From Mucilaginibacter phenanthrenivorans (GTDB taxonomy: Bacteria > Bacteroidota > Bacteroidia > Sphingobacteriales > Sphingobacteriaceae): a DNA stretch of 64,000 bases. The notes under the pieces were generated by a model, which saw only the letters and a list, made by a program, of their open reading frames with translations, did not search any database and was not told the origin of the DNA. How positions within the stretch are numbered: the first letter of the stretch is position 1; the number at the start of each line of letters is the position of its first letter. The stretch covers positions 62,001-126,000 of the forward strand of contig NZ_JAHVAP010000018.1 in assembly GCF_024721155.1 (NCBI RefSeq), written 5' to 3'. Made by a program: the position numbers and the translations under genes. Below are positions 16,872-26,326 of this stretch, piece by piece.

Positions 16872-17459
16872 ATGTCCAATTTTGAAGCGCTTTTCGATTA
16901 CATTCAAGAAATATCAGGAAAACTGCTTTCAGAAGATGATAAGCATTTGTTGATGGCGCATTTCAAGCCCAAGAAACTTCGAAAACGGCAATATTTTTTA
17001 CAGGAGGGAGACGTATGCAAATATATCGGGTTTATTGTAAAAGGATCTGCCAGGACCTTTACGGTAGATGAAAAAGGGCATGAACATATCCTGAAATTAT
17101 CTTTGGAAAACTGGTGGCTGGCCGATTTTGAAAGCTTTTACCTGTTAACGCCAAGTCGCTTTAATATTGAAGCGCTGGAGGACCTGGAGGTGCTGCAATC
17201 AACCAATGCTCAAATTGAGGAGTATCTTAAGCAGATCCCTGCCTTTTCAGCGATGGCAAACGTAATCAGTCAAAATTACACCATTGCAAACCAGAAAAGA
17301 ATGCAGGCCGCTATGAGCTATACAGCTGAAGAGCGTTACGAGGATCTGGTCAGCAATTATCCGCAATTTCTGCAGCGGTTCCCGCAAAACATGATCGCTT
17401 CCTACCTGGGTTTGTCCCCGGAAACTTTGAGCAGGCTGAAGAAAAACTCTTTTAAATAA
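16872..17459 (+). CDS. Crp/Fnr-family transcriptional regulator
   Basis: 195 residues. The N-terminal half is a cNMP-binding-type jelly roll (KRQYFLQEGDVCKYIGFIVKGSARTF); a helical dimerisation region follows. The C-terminal end has a short winged helix whose recognition helix reads GLSPETLSRLKK. The E-x-x-S-R pattern there is the one used by FNR-type proteins to read TTGAT half-sites. There are no N-terminal cysteines for an iron-sulfur cluster, so oxygen sensing by the FNR mechanism is unlikely. Its own stop is followed by 350 bases holding two FNR-like boxes and then an SDR gene, its likely target. Confidence 0.85.
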   Translation: MSNFEALFDYIQEISGKLLSEDDKHLLMAHFKPKKLRKRQYFLQEGDVCKYIGFIVKGSARTFTVDEKGHEHILKLSLENWWLADFESFYLLTPSRFNIEALEDLEVLQSTNAQIEEYLKQIPAFSAMANVISQNYTIANQKRMQAAMSYTAEERYEDLVSNYPQFLQRFPQNMIASYLGLSPETLSRLKKNSFK

Positions 17460-17809
17460 GCGCCCGGCTGTTCAATTGCCGCTTCCGAAGCCCCTATCGA
17501 TAGATCTTCTTTAATATAAAAAAGTGCTCAACAACGCAAAATATGCCGTTGTGATCTTTCTGGCTTTTTACTTCCCGGGTTTTTTCTCGAGACCTTAAGG
17601 TGCTATTTTACAATTTGTTACCGGGTAAATGTGATTTAGGTCATCACCCTGGATTGACTTATATCAAGCGTATTTAATGATTCACGTCAACACACAGCCC
17701 GTTAAAGTACAGCATCTTTGGATATAATTCAGAACGGAAAAATCCCGGAGAATTTGAAATCAAAAGATTGAATGGATCTCAAGAAAAAAAGCATTAATAA
17801 ATAGAAATA
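17460..17809 (+). promoter_or_regulatory. Regulatory region with two FNR-like boxes before SDR copy B
   Basis: This 350-base gap has no gene. GTGATTTAGGTCAT (17631-17644) and TTGACTTATATCAA (17654-17667) both match the FNR consensus TTGAT-N4-ATCAA (the second 9 of 10). Their centres are 23 bases apart, about two helical turns. CATCTTTG at 17711-17718 is a near match to the -7 box. The gene upstream encodes a Crp/Fnr protein with the matching recognition helix. Confidence 0.5.
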
Positions 17810-18487
17810 ATGAGTAAATTAAAAAATAAAGTAGCAGTAGTTACCGGTGCTTCAAAAGGAATAGGTGCAGCTATCGCAAAGCATTTTGCGGCAGCGGGCG
17901 CAAAGGTAGTTGTAAATTATGCCTCGAGTAAAGAAGGCGCGGATAAAGTGGTTAAAGCGATAACCGACAATGGAGGCGCAGCCATTGCGGTACAGGCCGA
18001 TGTATCGAATGAGGCCGATGTAACCAGGCTGTTTGACGAAACCCGGAAAGCCTTCGGTGGGCTGGATATACTGGTCAACAACGCAGTTTACCAGGGATAC
18101 GCCCCGATAGAATTGATCGCAGCAGAAACTTTTCATAACAGTTTAATCAGTTCAGGCGCGAGCAAAATGCCCCTTCCGGGCGCTTCCCTGTACTCCGCTT
18201 CTAAAGCGGCATTAGATGCGATAACGATCGCCTTGTCGAAGGAACTGGGTGCAAAGAACGTTCGTATCAATTCTATTTTGCCGGGCGCTACGGAAACAGA
18301 AGGTGCAACCGCAGCGGGGGTGACCGCCGGCAGCGAGTACGAAAAAATGTTTGTTGCCAATACACCGCTTGGTCGCAGAGGGCAGCCCGAAGATATTGCA
18401 AAGGCTGCGGTATTTCTTGCTTCCGATGATGCGGCCTGGATCACTGGAGAGCAAATTTCCGTTTCGGGTGGGATGTATGGGTTTTAA
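17810..18487 (+). CDS. Internally deleted SDR (copy B)
   Basis: 225 residues, a near twin of the SDR at 13165. Motifs are TGASKGIG, NNAVYQG and YSASK, with the same missing alpha-4 segment after ETFHN. The 5' third differs at many synonymous sites, while 18059-18230 is base-for-base identical to copy A. That pattern is typical of recent gene conversion. It stands alone, downstream of the Crp/Fnr gene and two FNR-like boxes, and ends in a strong terminator. Loss of the catalytic asparagine region makes normal SDR activity doubtful; a regulatory or binding role is possible. Confidence 0.8.
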   Translation: MSKLKNKVAVVTGASKGIGAAIAKHFAAAGAKVVVNYASSKEGADKVVKAITDNGGAAIAVQADVSNEADVTRLFDETRKAFGGLDILVNNAVYQGYAPIELIAAETFHNSLISSGASKMPLPGASLYSASKAALDAITIALSKELGAKNVRINSILPGATETEGATAAGVTAGSEYEKMFVANTPLGRRGQPEDIAKAAVFLASDDAAWITGEQISVSGGMYGF

Positions 18488-18509
18488 AATATCCCGATTG
18501 AAATTAATG

Positions 18510-18546
18510 AAGCGCCTCCCGGGATTTCCGGGAGGCGCTTTTGTTT
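18510..18546 (+). terminator. Terminator after SDR copy B
   Basis: AGCGCCTCCCGG (18511-18522) and CCGGGAGGCGCT form a 12-bp GC-rich stem with a 5-base loop, followed by TTTTG. Confidence 0.9.
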
Positions 18547-18680
18547 GCTATTATTGTTCCGCCGGTTCCCGCTTGACAGGCAGATTTAATAGCTCAAAAA
18601 CTTTAACAATTTAAAGGGTTTAATGTTAAGCAATTATTGCGTTAATGTAAACGCCTTTAAACAGGGTATAAGTTACCGGT

Positions 18681-19382
18681 ATGGTTATGAAAATAAGCAA
18701 GTGTACAAGGGTAATCAATGCGTTATTTGTTCTGCAAATATTTGTTAGTATCACCTTTGCAGGGAACGTTTTTGGGCAGGTAAAAACAGAAGAGCAACCC
18801 AAAACCCCGGAACAGACAAAAACCACTACACAAGTAAAGGTACAGGCAGCGCAGGTAAATAACTTTGTGCAGCGGTTTGACGATAAATTTTTGATCAACC
18901 TTGCTTTGAAGCGCGATGACAGCGAAACAAAAAAGATGCTGTTTTTATCTAATTCACTTACTTATGTTTCCTATAGCATACCTGTGGCATTAATGGTTGG
19001 CGGGGTAGTAAGGCACGATAGCGAGATGCGCCAAAACGCGTTATATGTGGGCAGCAGCGCAGCCATAACTTTCGGCACTACTATGTTAATGAAAACCATA
19101 TTTAAGCGCCGCCGGCCGTTTGTGCAAAATTTAAAAATCGTGGCGGTTTACAATGCCGGCAGTACTTCGTTCCCTTCGGGGCATACATCAACAAGCTTTG
19201 CAGTCGCAACGGCATTATCAAGGGCGTATCCCAAATGGTACGTGATCGTTCCTTCGTATTTATGGGCAGGGTCAGTAGGGTACTCGCGGATGTACCTGGG
19301 GGTTCATTACCCCAGCGATGTTTTTGGCGGGGCCGTATTAGGCACTACCACCTCGTGGTTATTAAAGCCGGCTTTTAAATAA
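18681..19382 (+). CDS. PAP2-family membrane phosphatase
   Basis: 233 residues with a signal-like N-terminus (VINALFVLQIFVSITFAGNVFGQ). A threonine/glutamine-rich stretch and several membrane helices follow. The three PAP2 acid-phosphatase motifs are present: KTIFKRRRP, PSGHTS and SRMYLGVHYPSD. Such enzymes remove phosphate from lipids such as phosphatidate, undecaprenyl diphosphate or lipid A, with the active site facing the periplasm. The start at 18681 or the methionine two codons later is possible. An 8-bp inverted repeat (TTTAAAGG at 18610, CCTTTAAA at 18654) precedes it. It may be a single-gene unit. Confidence 0.87.
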   Translation: MVMKISKCTRVINALFVLQIFVSITFAGNVFGQVKTEEQPKTPEQTKTTTQVKVQAAQVNNFVQRFDDKFLINLALKRDDSETKKMLFLSNSLTYVSYSIPVALMVGGVVRHDSEMRQNALYVGSSAAITFGTTMLMKTIFKRRRPFVQNLKIVAVYNAGSTSFPSGHTSTSFAVATALSRAYPKWYVIVPSYLWAGSVGYSRMYLGVHYPSDVFGGAVLGTTTSWLLKPAFK

Positions 19383-19462
19383 TTGCACATTTTTTACAAT
19401 TTTAAAATATTCCGCTCTTTCAATCGTCCGCACTGATATACTAGTATTGCATTCTTATTAAA

Positions 19463-20647
19463 ATGGCTAAAAGACTTCCCTTAATTATTCTCCTCTGGCT
19501 TTGTACCGACCTTTATTTTTACCAGGCTATACACACATTAACAGGCGCCGCCGATTATTTATGGATCTATTGGGTAATCGACCTCGTGCTGATGGGCGGC
19601 CTGGCCGCGGTGATCTTTGTGCGGCGTGGCTCTCAAACACAGCAAACGCTGATCACCTGGGTGATGGGATTGATGCTATTGGCATTTATTCCCCGCTTAT
19701 TGGCAGTTCCTGTTTTACTTGTTGAAGATATCTCGCGCTTGTTTCGTGGCTTTCCGCCAAGGCAAGTTTGGGTGAGTGAACTGGCATTAGGTGTTTCTGC
19801 TGTTATGTTCCTGGTGGTGCTGTTTGGCATTACGCGGGGGCGGCATTTTTATCGGTTGCGGCGCGAAACCATCTGGTTCCCGGATCTGCCGGAAGCTTTC
19901 GATGGCTTCACGATCACGCAGATTACTGACGTGCATTCCGGCAGCTTTACCAATGCAGCAGGCGTACAGAAAGGGCTCGACCTGGTGAACGATCAGCAAA
20001 GTGACGTCATCTTATTTACCGGCGACCTGGTTAATAACAAGGCCTCGGAAATGGATCAATGGATCCCGGCATTCGCAGGGCTGAGGGCTCCGACGGGCAA
20101 ATTTTCTATCCTGGGCAACCATGATTACGGAGATTATATTCAATGGGAAAGTGCGGAGGCCAAGCAGGCAAATTTAAAGCGGTTAAAACAAGTTCATTCC
20201 GAGATCGGGTTCCGTTTGCTGCTTGACGAAGCGGTAACGCTCAAAAAAGACGATCAATCTATCGAATTGATCGGGGTGGAAAACTGGGGTAAAGGCGGCT
20301 TTCACAAGTACGGCGACCTGGAAAAAGCCACCGCCCGCGTGCCGGGCGACGCCTTCAAGGTACTCATGTCGCACGACCCTTCACACTGGGAAGGCGTAAC
20401 GCTGGAACATGAGCAGCACATCCACCTAACGCTGTCGGGGCATACCCACGGCATGCAGTTCGGCATTGATTTTTTAGGAATTAAGTGGAGCCCTATCCAA
20501 TATGTTTACAAGCAATGGGCCGGGCTTTACCAAAACGCAGGGCGGTACCTGTATGTTAACCGCGGGTTTGGATTTTTAGGATTGAAGGGCCGAATAGGTA
20601 TGTGGCCCGAAGTCGCGGTGATCACTTTAAAACGGGGCAGCAGATAA
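19463..20647 (+). CDS. Membrane-anchored metallophosphoesterase (YaeI-like)
   Basis: 394 residues. Four N-terminal hydrophobic helices (to about residue 130) precede a calcineurin-type metal-dependent phosphoesterase domain. The metal-binding motifs are in order: ITDVHSG, TGDLVNNK, LGNHDYGD, MSHDPSHW and SGHTHGMQ. This layout matches the YaeI/YkuE group, thought to hydrolyse phospholipid or nucleotide phosphoesters at the membrane. The last residues, GSR-stop, are encoded by the left end of a dispersed intergenic repeat (family D). The natural C-terminus has therefore probably been replaced or trimmed by that element. Confidence 0.87.
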   Translation: MAKRLPLIILLWLCTDLYFYQAIHTLTGAADYLWIYWVIDLVLMGGLAAVIFVRRGSQTQQTLITWVMGLMLLAFIPRLLAVPVLLVEDISRLFRGFPPRQVWVSELALGVSAVMFLVVLFGITRGRHFYRLRRETIWFPDLPEAFDGFTITQITDVHSGSFTNAAGVQKGLDLVNDQQSDVILFTGDLVNNKASEMDQWIPAFAGLRAPTGKFSILGNHDYGDYIQWESAEAKQANLKRLKQVHSEIGFRLLLDEAVTLKKDDQSIELIGVENWGKGGFHKYGDLEKATARVPGDAFKVLMSHDPSHWEGVTLEHEQHIHLTLSGHTHGMQFGIDFLGIKWSPIQYVYKQWAGLYQNAGRYLYVNRGFGFLGLKGRIGMWPEVAVITLKRGSR

Positions 20648-20798
20648 AATGAAAAGCTGAAGGCCTTTTGTGTATGCCGCTGGTTCATGCGGCCCGCTTA
20701 CAGTATCGCTTTTGCAATGTAGGTGGCGTTTTTGTTTACAGGCAAGCAGAATGCTTGTTATATTTTAGGTCGAAGTTGCTAAACTTCGACCAGTGAGG
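20633..20798. repeat. Repeat family D, copy 1
   Basis: Begins GGGGCAGCAGATAAAATG and ends with a hairpin of two 10-bp arms (GGTCGAAGTT and AACTTCGACC at 20768-20791), then CAGTGAGG. Related copies lie at 28756-28984 and 35238-35404. Its first bases supply the stop codon of the metallophosphoesterase gene. Confidence 0.75.
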
Positions 20799-20808
20799 GT
20801 ATCTATAT

Positions 20809-21089
20809 CGTCATTGCGAGGAACGAAGCAAACTCTGCGCAGGACAATCAACGGACCTTAATTTCGGTGGGACCTTACGGCCGCTGTTTGGTCGCCACAA
20901 TGCTATTGCTCCCTGATTTGCATGTGTAGAGGTTGCTTCGTTCCTCGCAATGACGCGCGGGGGAGCCTTTGCGCAGGACAATCAACGGACCTTAATTTCA
21001 GTGGGACCTTACGGCCGCTGTTTGGTTGCCACAATGCTATTGCTCCCTGATTTGCATGTGTAGAGGTTGCTTCGTTCCTCGCAATGACG
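20809..21089. repeat. Repeat family A (palindromic ends), with duplicated right part
   Basis: 23-bp inverted ends (CGTCATTGCGAGGAACGAAG at 20809 and its complement ending at 20955) enclose a 101-base core. The core's right part and the right end are then repeated 134 bases downstream (20971-21089) with very few changes. The same design occurs at 40620-40856. The ends resemble REP/MITE-like elements known in many bacterial genomes. Confidence 0.8.
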
Positions 21090-21235
21090 CGCGGAGGAGG
21101 GACAGTATGTTCAATGAAATACTTATAGTTCGATCGCTTTTGCCGCAAGTATTACGCTTGTGGTCCGCATTCAGGCAGTCCGCTGAATCAGGAATGATAA
21201 GGTTCGCTTTTTAGGCAATAAATAAGTATCGGTAC

Positions 21236-21267
21236 AAAAAAAGTACCCCGGAATACCCGGGGTACTT
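21236..21267 (-). terminator. Terminator of the susC/susD operon
   Basis: AAGTACCCCGG (21241-21251) and CCGGGGTACTT (21257-21267) form the stem. On the minus strand it is followed by a run of U, downstream of the SusD-like gene. Confidence 0.85.
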
Positions 21268-21293
21268 AACTAAAACGGCGCAAGGCCAGGTAA

Positions 21294-21326
21294 AGCGTCC
21301 GTCCGCGCCTACGGCGGACGCTTTTA
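21294..21326 (+). terminator. Hairpin with U-run facing the convergent direction
   Basis: AAGCGTCCG and CGGACGCTT arms, followed by TTATT on the plus strand. It could stop transcription coming from the left towards the SusD-like gene. Confidence 0.5.
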
Positions 21327-21410
21327 TTAACTATTAACTGATTTCATTTACGTATGAAAAAACGAAAAGAACGAAGCGTAGTAGCAGTTCGCATGGAGCC
21401 GATATAATTT

Positions 21411-22889
21411 TTACCAACCCGGATTTTGCGTTAAATTTTTATTTAGCGTCAAATCGTAAGGCGGTATTGCCCATACAAACTTATTATCATCAGGTGCAAT
21501 GGTTAAGTCGATGCCCTGGGGTATAAGAACATCTTTATTCTGCGGAGCGCCTCTTGTGAAGCCCAGGTGCCAGCGTTTAAGGTCGTCCAAACGGAAGCCT
21601 TCAAATGCCAGTTCCCGTGTTCTTTCGCTCCTGATAGAATCTGTTAAGGCAGTTCCGGTGGCGTTAATGGTACTTCCGCCCACACGTGCAGCATGTAATA
21701 AATTAAGGTATTTTGCAGCATTCCCGGGATCTTTCTTGCCGTCAGCGGCTTCTGCAGCTATCAGGTACATTTCGCCGATACGAAATACCTTTGACGCATT
21801 CACGTATTTGGAGATTGCGCCGGCAGTGTTAAATGCGGGATTACCCGGATATTTATTTATCAAATTGAGGTTAGTTTTAACACTGTTTATGCTTACATTA
21901 AGATTGGCGAAATAAGTAGCCTTGCGAATATCAGCATTGTTGTACATACCAATTACTGTTTTGGTTGGAACGTATGACGGATCATAAGCCTTGGTAGCAT
22001 TCAAATAATTCAAAAAAGTTGAATTACCGCCATTGAGCTCGCTTACGCTGGCAAAGCATTGATAAATATCTTCCTGTACACCATCGTTATACCAATAGTT
22101 TTGCAGGTCGGCCAAATTACTAACCAGGGGATAGGTGCCACTGCCTATTAATTTAGTGGCGGCGGCGTAAGCCCCGGCATAATCATGCATGTGCAGCCTT
22201 ACCCTTGCTTCTAACGCGGTAGCCACATCAATGTTAAAGGTATTTGCCCCTGGCGTACCGGCAACATTTGCCAGCAAGCCTTTGGCTGTATTGATATCCG
22301 AGAGCATCTGATCATAAATGGCCTTAACGCTTGCCCTGGCAGGCAGCGCATTTACATCATAGGTTAAAACCAGGGGAACACCAGGGTTTGCAGCGGCACT
22401 GGCATCGTCGTCATAAGCTTTGCCATACCTCAATATTAATGAGTGATAGTAAAAGGCCCTTGCCAGGTAAAGATCACCTGTATATTGGTTCAATTTAGCC
22501 GCATCTGCCGCACTGCTTGTTTTAATGGTTTTAAACCCTGCAATAGCAATGTTAAGCTGGAGGATATTAGAGTAATTGTTCCATGTGCCGGATACATCGC
22601 CCGCCTGGAGAAACGCTCCCCATTTGTATACATCGGTATTGTTATTACCGTTATCCGAGGTGATGTTTAACTGATCGGCCTGTATATCGGTCACGGCGCT
22701 TGCAAGGGCCTGGGCCCCTCTGAAATTTGAATAAGTGCCTGCATCCCATTTTGATGCATCGCTTATTGAAGCAAAAGCAGAACCCTGATCAATTGCATCA
22801 TACGGATGTATTTTGCTGACTTTTTTGCAGGCTGAAATAACCGTAAAGATCATTAGCCCCGCCATAAAATATATATTATATCTTTTCAT
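21411..22889 (-). CDS. SusD/RagB-family outer-membrane lipoprotein
   Basis: 492 residues with a lipoprotein signal (FTVISACKK, cysteine near residue 21). Its body is the tetratricopeptide-like SusD fold: DIQADQLN in the N-terminal part, YLARAFYYHSLILRYG typical of the SusD-like 3 domain, and RTRELAFEGFRLDDLKRW near the end. It binds glycans or other nutrients at the cell surface and hands them to its SusC partner. The start is 31 bases after the SusC-like gene on the same strand, as in all such pairs, and a strong terminator follows. No glycoside hydrolase is near, so the substrate cannot be guessed. Confidence 0.93.
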   Translation of the reverse strand: MKRYNIYFMAGLMIFTVISACKKVSKIHPYDAIDQGSAFASISDASKWDAGTYSNFRGAQALASAVTDIQADQLNITSDNGNNNTDVYKWGAFLQAGDVSGTWNNYSNILQLNIAIAGFKTIKTSSAADAAKLNQYTGDLYLARAFYYHSLILRYGKAYDDDASAAANPGVPLVLTYDVNALPARASVKAIYDQMLSDINTAKGLLANVAGTPGANTFNIDVATALEARVRLHMHDYAGAYAAATKLIGSGTYPLVSNLADLQNYWYNDGVQEDIYQCFASVSELNGGNSTFLNYLNATKAYDPSYVPTKTVIGMYNNADIRKATYFANLNVSINSVKTNLNLINKYPGNPAFNTAGAISKYVNASKVFRIGEMYLIAAEAADGKKDPGNAAKYLNLLHAARVGGSTINATGTALTDSIRSERTRELAFEGFRLDDLKRWHLGFTRGAPQNKDVLIPQGIDLTIAPDDNKFVWAIPPYDLTLNKNLTQNPGW

Positions 22890-22919
22890 GTTTTTTTTAT
22901 TTAAATTATAATCCAGCTA

Positions 22920-25900
22920 TTAAAGGGTTGCCCTGATACCGAACGAATATTGTTTAGTATCCGGGTATTCGCCATATGATAAGTTTGAATCAATTTCCGG
23001 ATCGGGACCTGTGTATTTGGTAATAGTAAACAGGTTGCGCCCTTCCACGAAGAACTTCACACCTTTTATAACCTTTGTATGGGCCAGGAGCGCATCAGGT
23101 AGTGTATAACTTAATGTAAGATCTTTTAACCGCATGAAGGATGCATTCTCTAGCAAGCTCGAATCAAACTGTGTCATCTGATAGTTATTAATATCAGGGA
23201 AACGTGCTACGTCACCGGGTTTTTTCCAGTAATTCTGTACATCTTTAAATGCGTTGAAGCCTACAGGATAAACATTTGCGTTTTGGAAATAATATCCGTC
23301 ATTATTTATCAGGTGTTTGCCCAAAGCATAGTAAAACATTACCTGCAGGTCGAAACCCTTATAACCGGCGTTAATGCCAAAGCTGCCTTGTGACGGTGCG
23401 TACTGGCTGATACCGGCGTTTTGCTGCAATGCATCGCTGTTATAATTGCTTGTTACCGCTTTAGGATCTTTACGGGTAACGGATGGATCAGGGCCAGGCA
23501 AGTACCATTGAGGGGCGCCTGTTTGCGGATTAACCCCAGCCCACAATGGGAGGAAATAGTTTACCGGCTGCCCTACTGTCCATGACAGTAAATAATCGGG
23601 TAGTGGGAAACTGCTCTTGCCATTGAATAATTTGGTAATTTTGTTATGCGTGATCTCAGTTTTCACGAAAAAGTTAAGATAGCCATTGTGTGCTCTATCC
23701 TTCCATAGATCGACTGAAAAATCAATATCGAGCCCTTTATTTACCAGGGTTACAGCATTTGTGAGGACGCCATACGGAAAGATAGTTGCTGAGTTAGGCG
23801 GAACTGCTGTTACGGGATATGGAATCGGCGCAAGTTCATTCGTTCCCTTATCGATGTAATAAGAAAGATCAAGATGGAACCTGTCAAGCACAGACAAGTT
23901 TATTCCAAAAGTAGATTTCAGGTGCTGCTCCCACGTTAAATTTGGCGAGCCCGGGTTAGTTACATTATACCCCTTTTGATTATCATAGAGACCATTAGCC
24001 GATACCAGCGCAGGGCTTGTATAATTACCTATCTCGGAGTTTCCGGAGGTACCAACATTTGCTTTTAACGTCAGGTTGTCAATCCATGAAACATTTCTTA
24101 AAAACTCCTCCTTCTTGGCTTCCCAGGCTAAACCGCCAGCCCAAAAGGTGGCCCGAAGGTGTCCGGGGCTAAACTTTGATGATTCATCATTACGTATGGA
24201 AGCTGTTGCATAATATTTTTCGTTAAAGTTATAGTCCAGTTTGCCGAAAAAAGAATTATAAACATATTCCTGGTGAAAAGAGCCTATACCCCTTGGAGAT
24301 GGTATGGTATTCCCCAGCAGCACTAAACGGTCGTCTGTTAACCCCTGGCCTGAAGCATTAAAACCATAATCGTCGCCATCTGAATATTCCTGGCCGGCAA
24401 GAGCGGTGATATGGTTTGCACCACCTACGGTAAATGCATATTCAGCTGTGTTGGTAAAAGTTTTTCTTGCATTTCTTTCATAACTCTGGCTATTTGTGCC
24501 AAGGGCGCTACCAACGCCAAGATACGAAGGCAGTACTATGCTTGATACTGTATAATCGTAAGCATTAACACCCGCCTGAGACTTAAGGGTTAACCCGGTG
24601 ATTGGTTTAACCTGGATATAGGCGGTTGGGTTAATGGTCAGCTTATCGTTGTTAACCGGCTGTTCACTGGTATTATAAAAAGGATTGCGGCGACCGCCCC
24701 AGCCGGGTATAACAGTTGGATACGGTGTACCATCGGGTTGATAAGGGCTGATGTAGGGCGCAGCAAACATACTTAAGCCTCCGTTTGTACTGTTAGCAGT
24801 ATACGGGTTGGTATGTGTAATGTCATAAACAAGTGAAAAATTTAAGCCAACCTGGATCCATTTGTTTACCTGGGAGGTTACATTTGAACGCATATTGTAA
24901 CGTTCATACCCCGAACCTGCAGCAATACCTGTAGAGGTGAGGTATCCGCCTGATATATAATAGGTGGTTTTGCCGCCGCCGCCAGTTATTGACAAATCGT
25001 ATTTTTGAGCCGGCGTATTGCTTCTGTAGTAGTATTTATACCATTTTGTATCCGCATTCTTCACTGGTATTGCTGCCAAAGCATTGTCCAATTGCGCTTG
25101 AGTTTGCAGCCCGGAGCTTAAGTCAAAATTTATCAGTTCGTCTCTGTTCATGAACTGTTTAAAAAACTTCAGGTCGGCAATGCTTGAGTAGCTGAACTGG
25201 CTGCCAAATGTAATGGTAGAGGGTTTATTGTACGAGCCTCGTTTGGTATTGATAAGAATAACGCCGTTTGAAGCTTGTGAACCATAAATAGACAGGGATG
25301 CAGCATCTTTTAAGATTTTCCAGTCAAGAATGTCATCAGGGTTTATGGTTAATACTGTTGCCAGATCAATAGGAGAACCATCAAGAATCACGTAAGGGTC
25401 GGTACCTGCGAATAAAGAACCTAAACCATGGAGCCGTATAGAGGGCTGCTGCGATGGTTCGCCTCCGTTTGACAAGATACTCAAACCCGGAACCCTGCCC
25501 TGCAGGGCGTCCAACGCGTTGGCTCCCGGTTTGTCTTGTGTATCCTTGCCCGAAACTGTAACTACCGTTGATATGGCTCTTTCGGTCGCAGCATTCACCG
25601 TACCATAACTGCCTGAAACAACTACTTCGTTTAGTCCCAATGACTGCGGTTTTAATTTAACCGTAATATTATTGGCAGTCGCCTTTACCTCCTGGGTAAA
25701 AAAGCTGACAAAGGAGATTTGCAACGTAGCACCTTCTTCAACCCCCTTTAGGGTAAACATGCCATTAACATCGGCAAAAGTGTTTAGCTTGGTGCCCTTA
25801 ACCTTAATTGTTGCCCCCGGAAGCGGTAGTCCGGCTGTATCGAGAACCCTGCCGGTAACGGTAATTAGCTGCGCAGACACGGCGGCTTGTATATCAACTG

Positions 25901-26264
25901 CCGAGTCTCCTTCTTTTATAACAATTGAATTTTCATAAAAGGTGTAAACCAAAGGCAATCCCTGCAGGCAGGCTTTCATTACGTCATCCAGCGAGGAATT
26001 GTTAAAGTTTGCATTGATCTTTTGGTTGGCTTTAAGCTTGTTAGGCTGGTATAATACATCATGACCTGTTTGCTTTTTAATTTCCTTGAAAACCTGTTTA
26101 AGGGTTACTTCTTTTTTATTAAAGCTTACCCGTTGAGCAAAGGTTACGGCACTTACCTGCATTAAGCTTACAATCAATAAAACAATAGTGAGTTTCATTA
26201 TGAGCAGGAATTTTGTTATACGGCGTTGCAGCCAGCATAAAGAATTAGTATAAATTTTATACAT
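22920..26264 (-). CDS. SusC/RagA-family TonB-linked outer-membrane transporter with STN domain
   Basis: 1114 residues. A long signal region (WLQRRITKFLLIMKLTIVLL, cleavage after VTFAQ) is followed by a secretin/TonB short N-terminal (STN) domain (about 50-115). Then come a carboxypeptidase-like beta-sandwich (VTGRVLDTAGLPLPGATIKV, about 133-210), the plug (ALDALQGRVPGLSI; about 220-330) and a 22-strand barrel to the end. The STN domain shows that it can signal through the FecR anti-sigma/ECF sigma pair encoded just upstream, so its own expression is probably induced by the imported substrate. It is paired with the SusD-like gene downstream. Confidence 0.93.
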   Translation of the reverse strand: MYKIYTNSLCWLQRRITKFLLIMKLTIVLLIVSLMQVSAVTFAQRVSFNKKEVTLKQVFKEIKKQTGHDVLYQPNKLKANQKINANFNNSSLDDVMKACLQGLPLVYTFYENSIVIKEGDSAVDIQAAVSAQLITVTGRVLDTAGLPLPGATIKVKGTKLNTFADVNGMFTLKGVEEGATLQISFVSFFTQEVKATANNITVKLKPQSLGLNEVVVSGSYGTVNAATERAISTVVTVSGKDTQDKPGANALDALQGRVPGLSILSNGGEPSQQPSIRLHGLGSLFAGTDPYVILDGSPIDLATVLTINPDDILDWKILKDAASLSIYGSQASNGVILINTKRGSYNKPSTITFGSQFSYSSIADLKFFKQFMNRDELINFDLSSGLQTQAQLDNALAAIPVKNADTKWYKYYYRSNTPAQKYDLSITGGGGKTTYYISGGYLTSTGIAAGSGYERYNMRSNVTSQVNKWIQVGLNFSLVYDITHTNPYTANSTNGGLSMFAAPYISPYQPDGTPYPTVIPGWGGRRNPFYNTSEQPVNNDKLTINPTAYIQVKPITGLTLKSQAGVNAYDYTVSSIVLPSYLGVGSALGTNSQSYERNARKTFTNTAEYAFTVGGANHITALAGQEYSDGDDYGFNASGQGLTDDRLVLLGNTIPSPRGIGSFHQEYVYNSFFGKLDYNFNEKYYATASIRNDESSKFSPGHLRATFWAGGLAWEAKKEEFLRNVSWIDNLTLKANVGTSGNSEIGNYTSPALVSANGLYDNQKGYNVTNPGSPNLTWEQHLKSTFGINLSVLDRFHLDLSYYIDKGTNELAPIPYPVTAVPPNSATIFPYGVLTNAVTLVNKGLDIDFSVDLWKDRAHNGYLNFFVKTEITHNKITKLFNGKSSFPLPDYLLSWTVGQPVNYFLPLWAGVNPQTGAPQWYLPGPDPSVTRKDPKAVTSNYNSDALQQNAGISQYAPSQGSFGINAGYKGFDLQVMFYYALGKHLINNDGYYFQNANVYPVGFNAFKDVQNYWKKPGDVARFPDINNYQMTQFDSSLLENASFMRLKDLTLSYTLPDALLAHTKVIKGVKFFVEGRNLFTITKYTGPDPEIDSNLSYGEYPDTKQYSFGIRATL

Positions 26265-26326
26265 TTGATTATCTGTTTAAATTAAAAATAGTAGTCAACA
26301 CACTGTTCGGTTTGATCAGGTATTCT

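Noticed and set aside
16872..17459. Classification as a true oxygen-sensing FNR
   Set aside because: There are no N-terminal cluster cysteines; only the DNA-reading helix resembles FNR.
20903..21214. Short frames inside the family A repeats
   Set aside because: They are made entirely of repeat DNA (for example RNEATSTHANQ) and have no independent support.
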